This document shows positions 35,318 through 48,057 of a DNA stretch of 64,000 bases, piece by piece. Each line of letters starts with the position of its first letter. Within the stretch, counting starts at the first letter, position 1. The notes under the pieces were generated by a model that was given only the letters and a program-made list of their open reading frames with translations, was not told where the DNA came from and did no database searches. The stretch is from Paguma larvata (lineage: Eukaryota > Chordata > Mammalia > Carnivora > Viverridae): NCBI GenBank assembly GCA_030068075.1, contig CM057842.1, positions 40,510,659-40,574,658 on the forward strand, in the 5' to 3' direction. Made by a program: the position numbers and the translations under genes.

Positions 35318-35842
35318 TGCGAAGCTGAAAAATGACATCACCCCAAAAGATGTGACATGCCCATGGCCTAGTCTCCAGAACCTGAGGATTTCAACGGATG
35401 TGGCAAAACAGCGAGCGTTACCTCACAGGCTAATTAACTGATGTGATTAAGTTAGGGATCTTGAGGAGAGGAACTTATCCTTTCTTATTTGGGTGGGCCC
35501 GAAATGCAATCACGTGTATTCCTATGAAGGGAAGCAAGAGGGAGTTAGAGATAGGCATAGTGAAGACTGGATGCACGCAGAAGGGAAAGCAGTGTGAGGG
35601 GCGAGACACAATGGCATCCTGGGACTACAAACAAAAGGATCCCAAGGGTTGGTGGCAGTTACCAAAAGCTACGAAACAGGCATGTAATAGGTTCTCCCCA
35701 AGAGCCTCTGGAGGGAGTGTGGCCCTACCGACCCCTTGATTTCAGATTTCTGGCCTCCGGAATTGTGAGAGAATAAATTTGTGTTGTTTTAAGGCACCAA
35801 ATTTGTGGTAATTATTTACAGCAGCGTAGGAAGCAAATACAG
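35318..35842 (+). mobile_element. MaLR element 3' LTR
   Basis: Forward LTR: gattaagttagggatcttga, gtgggcccgaaatgcaatca, caagagcctctggagggagt and gtgttgttttaaggcaccaa. Less eroded than the 5' LTR. Confidence 0.82.
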
Positions 35843-37099
35843 CTGTTTTAGTTCTTTTCAGTCACTGGAGAATGGAAAAGGCATTAGCCGAGGGTAAGCA
35901 TAAAGCCTTTTTGATAATGTCTTTATGTCCTTATGATATCATTCATTTCTGAGGATATTGTGTGTGCTCAGTAAACAGTTTTCGACTTAAATGAATGTCC
36001 CCAAAATGTGCAAATAGATTTCACGGACCTTTCCAGAATAGTCTCAAAGGCCACATTTCAAAAGGTCACTCTTTTTTTTCCCCAAATACTCTTGCAAACG
36101 CTCATCTCAAGTAAACAATACTCGAAAACACAAGTTTTAAAATGCAGTTTGATTGATGGCTCGCCAGCAGCAAAGAGGCGCTTTCAAAACCACGTATTTA
36201 CATGGTCAATACACAAATTAAACATGAGATTTCCCTGAAGTCATTCTATGAACTTGCTTAAACGAAAGCTAGTTTTACACTCCATTTCTGGGAAGGAAAT
36301 CACCCAACCCCCAAAATACATCTCAGAGTATCTAAGGCAAGAAAAAATTCTTTGTTTTGCTTGGTGAGGCTTGATTCAGAATTACTGTAACCCTATTGCA
36401 CAGTGCCAGAGTGTTGACTGAAGCTCTCTCTGCCTTCCACCAGAGGGGAGGAGAATGCCCTACCAATACTCACAAGGAATCTTTTTCTTGTTTTTAATCG
36501 TCTCAAACGCTGCTGACTAGTGTATCTCTCACAGGAGCAGCCTTCTTTGTTCTCACTGTTATGAAGTGAAGGGCGGGAGGCTGGGGAAGGCGGGGAGCAG
36601 TCTGCTCTCTGCCAGAAGCAAGTGCAGTTCTGCAAGATAACCAGGGGAGGTGAGGGTTCTGCGTTCTTCTTTCTTTGCACAGCTAGTGAAACGTCATGTC
36701 TGGAGAACGGCTCCACCCAAGACGTGTTGCTTTCACCTTACTCTGCGCCCACGCCCCAATGAACCTTATCCAGAAACCAAGTGGTGAAAATTACTGAAAT
36801 CCAGGAGGACTTGATTTATGAGACCCAATTAGGTAACCTAAATACTGCATCCACATGGTGACTAAGCCAGGACTTGAAAAACATCAGCCTGAATTAGAAG
36901 CGTGTGAAAGGCAAAAATGACAAGGTACAGACACAATGCAGTGCAAATACCCAGAATATTAAGAGCATATTTTAAAGAACGAGATTAAATGGCAGTGACA
37001 GAAAACCTGACTCAGTAAAACTTGAGTATCTCTCTTTTTTAAGTTTATAGATTTTGGCTGCCAGTTTGTGGTTGAAATCAATGGATAATTTATGAAGAA
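35843..37099. other. Unique non-coding sequence
   Basis: No repeats named. A 107-codon reverse frame at 36716-36393 has no family resemblance. Confidence 0.45.
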
Positions 37100-37300
37100 T
37101 GTACTACCAAATTTTTAGCAAGTACTCTGTACCAGGTATCGCCTTAAATATTTTATATTTGTTTCTAATATCCCTGTATAATGAAGTCAGATGTAGAAAT
37201 TAAAATGGAAAAATTAAAAGACTTGCTTCCAACCACTCAGCTCATAACTATTGTAGTCAACACAGGAGTCACACTCACCATCTTTCCATGTAGATACTCT
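37100..37300 (-). mobile_element. MIR-like relic, reverse
   Basis: The order ctctgtaccaggtatcgcct, acttgcttccaaccactcag and caggagtcacactcaccat suggests a degraded reverse MIR. Confidence 0.45.
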
Positions 37301-39705
37301 GTAGTCAAATTCTCTTCTGCTCTTCTGCAGAAACTAACCCTCCCTTTTTAATGTCACAGCTATGATTGTGAGAATTCTTAGCAGCACTCTTCAGATATTG
37401 GGTGGAGTAAAACACTACAGCAGTTAAGCAAGGTTTTATACAATATTTTAAGAGAGATTCTCTCGGCACCTGTCATCTTTAGTTACCTCCTTCAGCTTTT
37501 TAAGGAGAATTGTTCTGTTCTCCACGGGTCTAAAGAAAGTGAAATGTTATTAATTGAAGTGCTTTTTCAATGTATCGAGAAACTGCAATGTGCTTAATTC
37601 TCTGTTGGTATGCCTGAGGAGTTGCAAAAGGAGTATATGGATTAATAAAGACTCAACTCTCAGTGAGCTTATAATCTAGAGGGAAAGAATAGCAACATGA
37701 CACCAAACTCAGTTTAGGACGGAGACTTACCTCATTCTGATTCTGCTTCCTGTTGCTTTGCCACATCTTCAGTGTCGCCATCTGGAGAGTCAACCTAAAC
37801 TTGCTCATCCAATAACCGGCCCCTTGGATATACAACAGCTCACTTCTCTGTATCTGCCCTGGCAGCACCTTCTCTTCGTTAGGCAGCGTGGCATTTGTAA
37901 AGTCCTTTTCATCATGACAATATCATAAGTATTGACAATTAAGAAAATTTAAAAGAATACATTTCAAAATGAACATGGTTCAAGACTTGCTAAATGCAGG
38001 CAGTGAAGCCTGAGAGGCAGAGAGGACTACACGTCTTTGAGATGAAGGAACCAGGCCAGTGGCATTCATTCATTCCTTCCTTCAACACACAGGTGACACA
38101 GGGGCAAAATCCATTAATGCAAGCACAGCCCTTCTTCCCTGACTCGTTTCCTTGCCAGCTAAATAGAATCCTATCCTTGGCCATCAGGTACTCCCCTTCT
38201 TCTGCTCCCTGCATAATTCCTGGACTTTTGTACAGTTTGAGTAAGGGGAGAAAGAGAGGTAGCAAGGATGGGGGATTGTGAGAAGGAATCACAGTGTTTA
38301 CAGGGAAGTTTAAGGCGAGGAGCTGAGAAAGAATGGGAGCTCTACGATGACAGATTAGGAGAAAGGGATTTCCTGAAGTGTTAATTTGAATTTTGGATTA
38401 ATAGTTTGTCTTCTCACAGAAATGGTAAGTTTGTGGTTATGGCTACAGCTGCTTCTACCTCCTGAACTGGACACCTTTGGCTGGAATACTGCTCAGATAC
38501 TGTGCCACGTGGGTGCCAGCTTACATTCGGGTTACATTCTCTTTGCACCCTCTATGAGGAGGCACTAGGTGAGGCACTAATAGACATTAGTGATTAAGAC
38601 TGGCACAGTCTTCAGCCCCCAAAGAAGTTACTTTCCGATGAAAGACAATGACTTGGAAATGATCACAAGAGGACTAAAGTTTGTGAGGACCTATGATGCC
38701 TTTTACACATAGTACCATTTATTCTTCAGATCAATCCCATGAGATAGCATCATCAATCCCATCTAATAGTGAGAGCTCAGAGCTCAGGGTCTATTCAAAA
38801 TATAGGTTTGCCTGATTCCACAGCCGTCACCTTCACAGAGGGAAGATATTGAATAGTTAAGATGGGAAAGGACTGAGATCTTAGAGCTAATCTTTGGGAG
38901 AGGCCAATAGTCATGGGTTGGAAGAGGAAAAGCTCATGGGAAGGACCATATGAAGTGTTTCAGGGCATCTAGGAGATGCAGGACAGGCTTATAATATAAG
39001 GTGGTATAATCTTTCTGAAAGCCAAAGACTATAAAGGGACTATATCAAGTAATAGGGAAAAAGAAGGGAAAATATGTGGTCAAGAATCCATTTTTGGAAG
39101 GGCTAATATTAAGGAACTGGATTTCAGGAGGGTATTGAAGTGTCCACCCCCACCCTCCCCCTACATGCAGGCTCTGCAAAGCCACTGTGTTTTGAGAAAA
39201 GGTTGTTCAACACCGATCCTTTATTCAGTTAAAAAAATAAGATATTTCAAGGGTGATCACTAAAAAAGGACAAATTTCTGGAAACTCAAACAATGTGCTT
39301 ATTGGTAAGTACTTGAAGAGGAAAGAAAAAGTCGGTCGAGATGAAGCTATTAAACAATGCCATTTGGCAGCACAATTCTGGGGGCCTCCTTCATTTTGAG
39401 TTTCAGGTTGTGCTTCAGGGCACACCTTGTTTGTAGTTCAGACTATGAATAGTGCCCTCTAGAGTTGTGCAATGGGGCAACCCTAGAACTATGTTATTTT
39501 GGGAGCAATGTCCCATAACAGCTGGCACAAAAAACTTATCATGAGAGAGTTTGCCTGGTATTTAGAAATGTCACTGTATGTCCTTGTATAATTTTTTTTT
39601 TTTTAATTATCTGGGCCTCAATGTATATAAAATAAAGACATTGAACTAGGTGAACTTAGTGATAATATCTAAGAACATTAATTCACATCTGTGTTTATGA
39701 ATCTC
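37301..39705. other. Mostly unique sequence
   Basis: No gene supported. 37640-37690 recalls a reverse L2 end (gagcttataatctagagg). 38700-38830 may be a degraded MIR. Overlapping frames of 100 and 95 codons at 37990-38292 are on opposite strands and unrecognised. Confidence 0.4.
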
Positions 39706-39709
39706 TTTT

Positions 39710-40403
39710 TGGTGAGGTTTTGGAGTGCTGGGGGTCCAGAGCTGATGACCAAAATGAATTCTTGAGAAGTCTTTGGTGCAAAAATGTGATTATATTAAAG
39801 GACAGGATCTGTGGGCAGAAATTGCTGAATGGGGGTTGTGAAGAATGAATGGTTATAAACTGTGGAGTTTGGGTAGGTAAAGGCAAAAAGGAGGCCTCCA
39901 GAAGGACATTCATATGCTAAGAAGGACTCATAAGATACTGGAGGCCTTGCCACTGTCAGGCTAGAGTTGTTTTCACTCTAGTAAAGCCTTAACATTAAGA
40001 CAGTTGAGAGTTCCTGGAGAAATGTCATACTCTGCATTTGTCTCAAGTATTGTCAATGGGCTGCAAGTCATAAAGAAATTTAATTTTACCTACCATTTCT
40101 TTCTTGTCTTTGTTCCCCACATCACTATGGAGGGGAGGATGATGTCGGGGCTCCAGGAAACTGAGTCTATACATTTCTGGAGATTAGGCCATTGATAAAA
40201 TTGACTTTTTCTTATAATTTACTAAGACATTTGTAAACTGCTGGGGACTTATGTCCTCCATGACTGTATTTTCTATCAGTTAACTGTTTGTTTTCCCCTT
40301 CTCTTTGTTCTCGGGCAGCCAGGAGTGCCTGAGGAGTATCACACATAGCCCACCTTGGGGGAGGGAGGGTTTGTGGGATGTCAGGTTGCCTTATGCTCCC
40401 TCA
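39710..40403 (-). mobile_element. Solo ERV1-like LTR, reverse
   Basis: Begins TGGTGAGG and ends CTCCCTCA on the plus strand, so it has the TG...CA ends of an LTR. It is flanked by TTTT on both sides (39706-39709, 40404-40407), fitting a 4-base duplication. Read on the minus strand, the right portion carries caccaaagacttctcaagaa, typical of the R/U5 part of class I endogenous retroviral LTRs. No internal retroviral sequence adjoins. About 694 bases. Confidence 0.7.
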
Positions 40404-40407
40404 TTTT

Positions 40408-41164
40408 CACAAACACAACCTGATTTAGTCTTAGTAAATATATGATGAAGTGCTACTATGTCAATCTTAGTATTTCATAATCTTTAAAAAAATAAAAATA
40501 AAAAAAAACACCTCTGAAGTTCAGAAGTTTAACTTTCTTGACTCTAGTCAGACATCTAGTAATGAGAGGTGGCCAAAAAAAAAAAAAAAAAAAATTCCCA
40601 CATCAAACCCTATGCAGAACGAGGTGATATCTAGAAAACAGAGGACCGATGGGGCTTTCAGATGTTCTTCCCCTGACCTATTTGCAGATCTAGTCTAAAT
40701 ACATTCCTGTTTCCTAATGAAGAGAAGTATTCTTACTCATTAACTATGGAAGGTTTTTGTTTTTTTTTTAAGCCCATGAGTTATTGCTATTGAATTGTTT
40801 GCAAACAAAGTTGTAATTGGATTTCTGGCGTCCCTGCATCTGTAAGGATTTTATAATCACATAAGCAACAAATACATGAATGTAAAGCCTTATGAAAAAT
40901 ATCAAAGCAATTTAAATAGAAAAATATACCTTAAAGTGTACTTTTCCCTTTTCTTTTTATATCTCAGCTTATGAATGATGAAATTTGGAAGCCATCTGAA
41001 AGAGTGGCCAAATGACTTAGCCTTTGCGTGGCTCAGTTCTCTCTCTCATACAGTTGTTGTGATGATTAAGTGGGCTCAGTGTGTGGAGTAACTGATATAG
41101 CATGGCAAACGGTGATCTCTGAATTAAGAATAGTCATTTTTATTAACATTAAAGGTTCTACAAG
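40408..41164. other. Unique sequence with A-rich runs
   Basis: A-rich runs at about 40482-40510 and a pure A run at about 40575-40593. No gene or named repeat. Confidence 0.5.
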
Positions 41165-41174
41165 GAGATCTTTA

Positions 41175-41400
41175 TTTTTTTTAAGATTATTTATTTATTG
41201 TGAGAAAGACAAAATGCGCGCGCGAGCAGGAGGCAGGCAGGCAGAGGGGCAGAGAGAGAGGAAGGGAGAGAGAAAATCCGAAGCAGGTTCTATGCTCAGT
41301 ACAGAGCCCAATGTGGGGCTCAATCTCATGACCATGAGATCATGACCTGAGCTGCTATCAAGAGTCAAACGCTTGACCAGCTGAGGCACCCTGCCCCTAT
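41175..41400 (-). mobile_element. CAN-SINE, reverse
   Basis: Target-site duplication GAGATCTTTA at 41165-41174 and 41401-41410. The linker contains a GCGCGCGCG run (about 41217-41224) and two AGGC repeats. Confidence 0.94.
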
Positions 41401-41465
41401 GAGATCTTTAAATACATATGTTCATCTATTATATTTCAAGTGGTGATTAATGTAAAACATTTCAG

Positions 41466-41684
41466 GAGCGCATGAATAGCTTAGTCCGTTAAGCGTACTA
41501 CTTAGGCTCAGGTCATGATCACACAGTTCATGGCTTCCAGACCCTCATCAGGCCCTGTGCTGACAGCTTGGAGCCTGGATCCTGCTTCAGATTCTGTGTC
41601 TCTCTCTCTCTGTCTCTCTCTCTGCCCCTCTCTTGCTCATGCTCTGTGTCTCTCTGTCTCAAAAATGAATAAACATTTAAAAAA
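41466..41684 (+). mobile_element. CAN-SINE, forward
   Basis: Diverged head (gcgcatgaatagcttagtcc). Short target-site duplication around ATTTCAG (to 41465) and AATTTCAG (41688-41695). Lies 65 bases from an oppositely oriented SINE. Confidence 0.9.
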
Positions 41685-42107
41685 GAAAATTTCAGTTTGA
41701 TATTTATGATACCAAGGCATGTTTCCCATGTGACTACCTAGAGTGCCAACCAAGTGACATGTTGCAGATTATTCTTGTAAAAATATGAGACAGCTAATTT
41801 AAATTCGTACTATTGATTATAGATATGGAGACGTTTATTAACATTAAGTGATTGATTTGATTATATCAATTTGCATTTAGGGACCTGTGGTCGATAAATT
41901 AGATTCACTGTTCCTTCTCTTCCATTGAGTTTTATGAGCTTTGATCAATAATTTGGAAGCAGCTTTCTTTTAACATGCCTCCACTCAACATGAACTGAGT
42001 GACCTGGATGTTAATAAAATGTTCCTGGCTTTCTAATCTGTGGTTTTATTTTAAAGTGAATGAAGATAAATGTTATTGAAAAATACGTATTCATGTGAGG
42101 ATGATTT

Positions 42108-42325
42108 AGCCTTAAATCCCACTTTTGCTATTTATTGGGCGTGTGTTCCGACAGAGGTTACATGGTCTCCAATCTTCAGTCTCCTCATTGGGATAACAAT
42201 CAGCAATAATACCTAACTTGTAGCTTTGTTTGGAAGTTGAAATGAAATAAATAATAATTTCATTTAAAAAATTAGCATAGTATCTGGCGTGTAGTAATGC
42301 CTCAATAATTATTACTTTCATTATG
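42108..42325 (+). mobile_element. MIR relic, forward
   Basis: MIR words aaatcccacttttgctattt, agtctcctcattgggataac and gtatctggcgtgtagtaatg. Confidence 0.75.
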
Positions 42326-43411
42326 GTTATTTTTATGTTTATTATTATTATTGTTTATTGTTATACTAGTATGCTTATTATTGTTCTGTGAGTTGGAGTA
42401 CTTAGCCAATGTCTTTAGAAAATTTCTGAGAAAACACCTTCCACTTAAGAATTTTTATTTTCTAGATAATAAACTTTTATGTCCAAGTATATTTTGTAGA
42501 GTATGTAAAATTAGAATAGTAGTTTTTAATTTCTTCTTTTCAGGTTAGGACACTACCAAAAATGGCAAACAGAATAATCAAAGCCAAACTAGTGCCATAA
42601 ATTCAGAAAAATAGATGTCACATTCTTTAAAACTCTGTTGAAATAAGGTATTTGTAGCAAATCGTTATGAAGGCTTGGAAAAAAAGATGTAAACGCTTTG
42701 GAAAATTACTGCTTTCCCAATTACTGGAGGAAAACTAGAGTTTGCTAAGAGCAGAAAGTCGAGGCACATAATGTTGCTGACATGACTCACATTGCGAGCT
42801 TTTGGGTCTTAAAATCCTTCTCATTTCCTTGACTGAGAGGAGAATACCATGAGGTAATAGTGCACAGAAATTACAGTATTTCCTACGAGTATAAGGAATT
42901 GGCTGAGGGGAAGTAAGGAGAAGACCAGTTCCAACGGTGCCAATCCTTCGGCCACCCAGCTTCAACAACTAGGAACACGCAAAAGCACAGGAAGTCATTT
43001 CTCTAACACAAGGCTAATTGCACTGAAAGGGAACTTGTGTTTTCAGCAGTTCATTCCAGTGGTTCTGGGGGTAAATAGAATCAATAATGCCAGCAACATA
43101 GTAAGTGCTAAATGAGCCCTTAATGAATTGAAAACAGACTGGAAAGCCAGCTATCAAGACATAGTGGAGAAGAAGGGAGGGAAGGAAGAAAATAATCATA
43201 TCACCAATGAGGCACAAGTTGCTATTAGATTTCTTTAGTTGACTTGACATCCAATTTATTTTTAAAATTATAATGCAGTATATTTCCACAGCGCGAAATT
43301 GGAAAATGCAGAATAGAAAAAAAAATGATTTAAAAGGGAGTAGTATATAGTTTTTCATCTTAAAACATGATTCAAAAGGTAGTAGAATGTAATTTCTAAC
43401 TTGGTGAGGCC
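42326..43411. other. Unique non-coding sequence
   Basis: A reverse 114-codon frame at 43358-43014 is rich in Ile, Leu and Phe and unrecognised; a chance frame in AT-rich DNA is likelier than a gene. Confidence 0.45.
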
Positions 43412-43571
43412 ATTTTCTAGCCTTATGACCTCAAGTGACTTAACTAAGCCTTCTTAAGCCTCTGTTTACTCATGTGTACAATTATAACTCCTTCTTGTTA
43501 GTGTTTTGATAGGGATAAGTGAGATGATATATAGGCTTGACACAACATGTGGAACATAATAATGGAGTATT
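43412..43571 (+). mobile_element. MIR relic, forward
   Basis: Landmarks tatgacctcaagtgacttaa, agcctctgtttactcatgtg and gggataagtgagatgatata. The 3' end is interrupted by the next SINE. Confidence 0.7.
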
Positions 43572-43587
43572 AAAACTGGTAGCTTTA

Positions 43588-43772
43588 TTTTTTTTTTATT
43601 TTGTTTTTTGAGAGAGAGAGAGAGTGAGCAGGGGAGAGGTGCAGAGGGAGAGAAAGAAAATCTTAAGCAGGCTTCATGCTCAGCACGGAACTTGGTCCCA
43701 TAACCCTGGGATCATGACCTGAACTGAAATCAAGAGTCAGATGCTCAACTGACTGAGCCACTCAGGTGCTGC
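43588..43772 (-). mobile_element. CAN-SINE, reverse
   Basis: Target-site duplication AAAACTGGTAGCTTTA at 43572-43587 and AAAACTGGCAGCTTTA at 43773-43788, one mismatch. The head is degraded (actgagccactcaggtgctg). Confidence 0.94.
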
Positions 43773-44343
43773 AAAACTGGCAGCTTTAATATTGAAATAT
43801 TATATGTTACAATTATGTATTTAGTCTTGTTTCCATTGTATGGGTGACTTCAGTTTTCAGAATTCATTTTCTTAGGTATAACTTGTATTTCCTGCTTTTC
43901 CCATAAGCACGTTCAACCATCAACAAAACCTCTTAATAAATATCACACTGAATGGCTACATAATATCCCATCATAACGATTTACCTACTTTTCATGAATT
44001 ATCACCTGTTGATGAAAATTTAGATTTTTTTCTTCTCTTTCATAAATAAGACTACATGAAGATTTGTCCATCAACTTTCTATTAATGATTCTGAGTACCT
44101 TGAACCTTGTAATTTCCTTTACTCAGCTCACCTCCATCCTTTCCATTTTAGCCACATGTCATGGTCACTTGGCTTTAAAACACTTCACTGGGGAGGGGAA
44201 GGGTGTGGTAGACCCAGTTTTTAGTCTTGCCTCTGAATGTCATTTGACCTTACTTGGCCCTGATTTTTCCTCAGTAAAATGAGGGGACCAGGTGATCTCT
44301 AGGTCACTCCCACGCCTACCATTCCACTAATTTTATGTTTTTT

Positions 44344-44504
44344 GGGGCACCTGGGTGGCTCAGTCGGTTAACCCTGTGACTTTGGCTCAGGTCATGATCT
44401 CGTGGTTCGTGAGTTCGAGCCCCGCGTCAGGCTCTGTACTGACAGCTCAGAGCCTGGAGCCTGCTTCGGATTCTGTTTCTCCCTCTCTCTCTGCCCTCCC
44501 CCGT

Positions 44505-44536
<32 letters not shown>

Positions 44537-44572
44537 TGTCTCAAAAATAAATAAACATTAAAAAAATTTAAA
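44344..44572 (+). mobile_element. Young-looking CAN-SINE, forward
   Basis: Near-consensus head and B-box-like GAGTTCGAGCCCCGCGTC with CpGs retained, CT linker and AATAAATAAACATTAAAA. No clear target-site duplication was found. Confidence 0.95.
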
Positions 44573-44869
44573 GGAACAGGTAAAATAAAGGATCATTAGT
44601 TTTCAAGTCACCAGTTCCACTAATTCCTGTCCTTCGTGCATGTGACTAGATGACAATACCTTGACCGGATGGCCTTCTGAGGATCACTTACCCCCTTATT
44701 CCCACCCATATGCCCTGTTGACTCACTGGGATCCTACCCGCCCTCCAACCCCATGACCCATCCCACCCCCACCTTCCCCCCAGCTCATTGGTCATGTGAA
44801 ATTCTAAGGCTGACAGTCAACCAGATGCTTGCCCCGCTGCTTTCCCCATAAGCACGAGAATGGATTTCA

Positions 44870-45480
44870 ACGGCCTACATCCTGGAGTGATCTGGTCCCC
44901 ACTTTCATCCCTGACCTCTGCTCAAGCTGTCCTCTTAAGTGCACTCTTGCCACATTGCTCTTTTTGGGGGCTTTTGTCATGGCAACTCCTTTCTTATCCC
45001 AGGACTTTTTTATCTGGCTTCCTGTGTCTGGTGTTCATTCTCATCCAACTCTTTGCATGACTACCTCTTTATTCTTTTTTTTTTTTTTTTGTGGCAATGA
45101 AAATACGGCCTCTTCAGAGAGCCCTTCCCTACCCATAGCATGTAGGGAGCCTTTCTCCCAGCCCATTCTGTAACCCAGCCTCTTATTGATTCAGTCACTT
45201 CAGAACAGTGGTCACAGTTTGAATTTTTTTATTTACCTATCTATTTACTTATTCATTCATTCATTCATTCATTCATGTGGATTTTTTTTCTTTTTTCTTT
45301 TTCTTTTATTTTCTTTATTTTCTTTTCTTTTTTTTTTTTTTTTTTGGTCTCTCGTTTTGGAATGTGAGCCCCATGAGGGCGGGGTCTACAGCTGTCTTAT
45401 TCACCACTGTATCACCAACCTCTACTTTCCCCTATTCTGGCACTTTTTTTCTTTTTGCCTTCTATAAATATTTTTTTAAG
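44870..45480 (+). mobile_element. L2 LINE 3' region, forward
   Basis: L2 plan: tacatcctggagtgatctgg, then gagagcccttccctaccc, then ccatgagggcggggtctaca and ttcaccactgtatcaccaac. Interrupted by a CATT microsatellite and a T-rich tract. The forward frames here are L2 remnants. Confidence 0.72.
45240..45345 (+). repeat. (CATT)n and T-rich low-complexity run
   Basis: About seven ATTC units at 45250-45276, then TTTTC/T runs to about 45345. Phe-rich frames across it are artefacts. Confidence 0.88.
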
Positions 45481-48057
45481 TAAATGAAGAAATATCAGTT
45501 GGCCAGATTTCTAGTGAAATTCTGCAAAGAAACCAATAATCGAGGAAACAAACAAACAAAAAAAAACCACCTCATCTCAGCCTTGTTCCAGCCTGAATAA
45601 AATAAGAAATAGGGACTGTTTTAATATTCATGAGATGTTAGTTTACTTCCTCCACAGCCCTCACCGTCTTGCTTATGGCCAGAACACCTAGTAAATCAGC
45701 CTCTCGCTTGATAGAAGATGAACTGTAGAGAATGGATTTCAACAGAGATGAAGTGAGGACGATCATAGCAATCTTTAGAGTGCTGAGGTGATTTATAGGT
45801 ACAGACTGCTTCTAGATTACCTGCCACCCAATTTCAACTGGGCCCCTTCTAATATTCCTGCCTGAGAAAAACACCACAGTTCTGGATACACTGTCAATAT
45901 GGAATACCACACGGAAAGGTGGCTTTGAAAAATGCACACCTCTTCAATGTTAACAATGCAGGTAGCTATCTCAAGAGAATTGCGTTTTTGAACTCAGTCC
46001 TGCTTTTCTTGAATAAAACACAACTGTTTGGTGTTTACACTGGGACTCTGCTTTTTTTCTACCCGCTCCAAATTTAGGTTTAGCTTGTCTCTTTCCAGAA
46101 TTACTTTTTGCAAGTTGTGATATTGTATTGGTTTTGACCTGTTATTAATGGTAACTTAAAAGAGACAAAAATCAATATTGAACACTGGCCATTGTCCAAC
46201 CACCATATATTGTCCACCTCATTAAAATCGGACCACAGAGACTGTAATGGACTCCAGCTTCAGAGTTTACCATCAGGCAAGGAAGTGCTTTTGTTCTGAG
46301 GTCAAAAAAATTTCATTCATGCTGCAAATCTCTGTGTTTCCAGCCACTGTATAAAAGGCTGTGTATGTTTATCAACGATTTTTGGATGGCTCTTGCTATC
46401 TGTGTATGTGCCAGAATCTTCGAAGAGAGCATTGTTTTTGTGCAGTGAATTCCAGTTCAGAAGAGAGAACATTCCTTCTCAAAACAACCCCTTTAGAACC
46501 AAGCCTCTGTGTACTATTCTTAGACTGAGGTTGAGCTTTTCATTGCATTCTCGGGTGTGTGTGTGCGTGCGCGCGCTCATGTGCAAGCGTGCCCGTGTGT
46601 GGATCTACTTACTGAGGTTTTGCCACTCAGTCCCCAGGATAACCTGTTCCGTTGCTCATGGTTGAAAATGTGTTAAAAAAAAAAAAAAAAACTGTCATGG
46701 TTTCAAAGTGTTCCCCTCTTTCTCAGACAGTGTTTTTTCTTCCCATTCCCCCTTCCTGTTATTATTTTCATCCGGAGTGCCTCAAGTTGGGTGCCAATTA
46801 AAATGGAGAGGGCATTATAAGGTTCGGAGAGGCAACCGTTTTCACTACCTTTGTAAACACATGTCACTTTCATTGTACATGGAAAAGCTCAGAGACCATT
46901 TTCCACCTTTCCATCTGGAAGGGGCTTCCTCAGCCACGGATTTTACCAGTTGCTACCAATAAGGAATCATTTTGTGATGTCTCCAGAATTTGAAACCCTC
47001 TGGCACTTTGAATGCGGCTTTTAAAAGTCCTTTTGCAATGCCTGCCAAAAAAGGAACTTGGGTTTAGAGAGCCAGTGTTTCATTTGCAATTGAAAGAGAC
47101 AGCCCTATCTTTGAATGTGGTCTTTAAGGGAAAGGAAAGAGCAAAAGGATAGGGCAAAAGTCGGAATGGAAGAAACTCAAGGAACAGTCCCTTTAGCTTT
47201 AAGTAGACATTGTGAATGGCTTTTCTTGGAATTGCTACTCTTCCTTAATTCTCTGCTTAGTGCCTGTCATGGGCCACTTGGCTTATGATTGTGGGTGGCT
47301 GGAAGTCAAAGTTGTAAACCAGGTCACTTAAACTCAGAATTGAGCCAGCGGCTCTTTCACATTTGTAAGCAAGAATATTTCTAGCCTCCCCACTGAGCTC
47401 GCATGAGGACTGACCTTTCATGGATCACAGGAAGGAAGTCTGGCTTCTCAGAGAAGTCAGACTGGTTTTGACATGAAAGGCTTTGCCATCAAAACTCTGG
47501 GCAGAAGCAGGAATGCTCCACGGCAGGAGAAAGCACAGTGTATGCCAACAGTAGAAATACGAGGAACTTGAAGGTAAAGGGGATTTTGAGGTGGCTAGGT
47601 GTGGGGTAGGGAAAGGGATGTAAGAAGCCAGATTAAGGAAACTGAAATATAGAGCAAATGGATTACCCTCCATCAAAAGTAACGTGTTTTTTTCTCCGAA
47701 CATGTAGCTAGGAAGGGTGGGGTTTTTCCAACCATTTTTAAGGTTATATAGTTTTAAAGCCTTTATTATCATGAAAGAATACTAGCAGGATGGGGAACAA
47801 TAAGACATGTACAGAAGGTACTGCAGAGAAGCACTTTTAAAAAAAAAAAAAAAAAAGCAGTTAAACCACCACCAACCAGAGAAGGAGTTTGGCTCTGCCC
47901 CTAATTACCTTGATGTTAGAACCGGATCATTAAGAGAGGTGGTCCATTTAGGTAATGTGCATAAGAAAGCACTAGGCTGAGGAGGCAGGTAGACACCTGC
48001 AGACGGTGACTGCCAGTTTCACCCTTTGGATCTTAGGATCTTTGCCTCCTGAGAAAA
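45481..48057. other. Repeat-poor unique sequence
   Basis: About 2.6 kb with no SINE or LINE seen. Only A runs (46674-46690, 47839-47857) and a GTGTGTGCGTGCGCGCG stretch near 46555-46575 stand out. Longest frame is a reverse 115 codons (47772-47425), unrecognised. Confidence 0.45.

Noticed and set aside
43014..43358. 114-codon reverse frame rich in Ile, Phe and Leu
   Set aside because: Composition fits chance translation of AT-rich DNA; no motif or homologue recognised.
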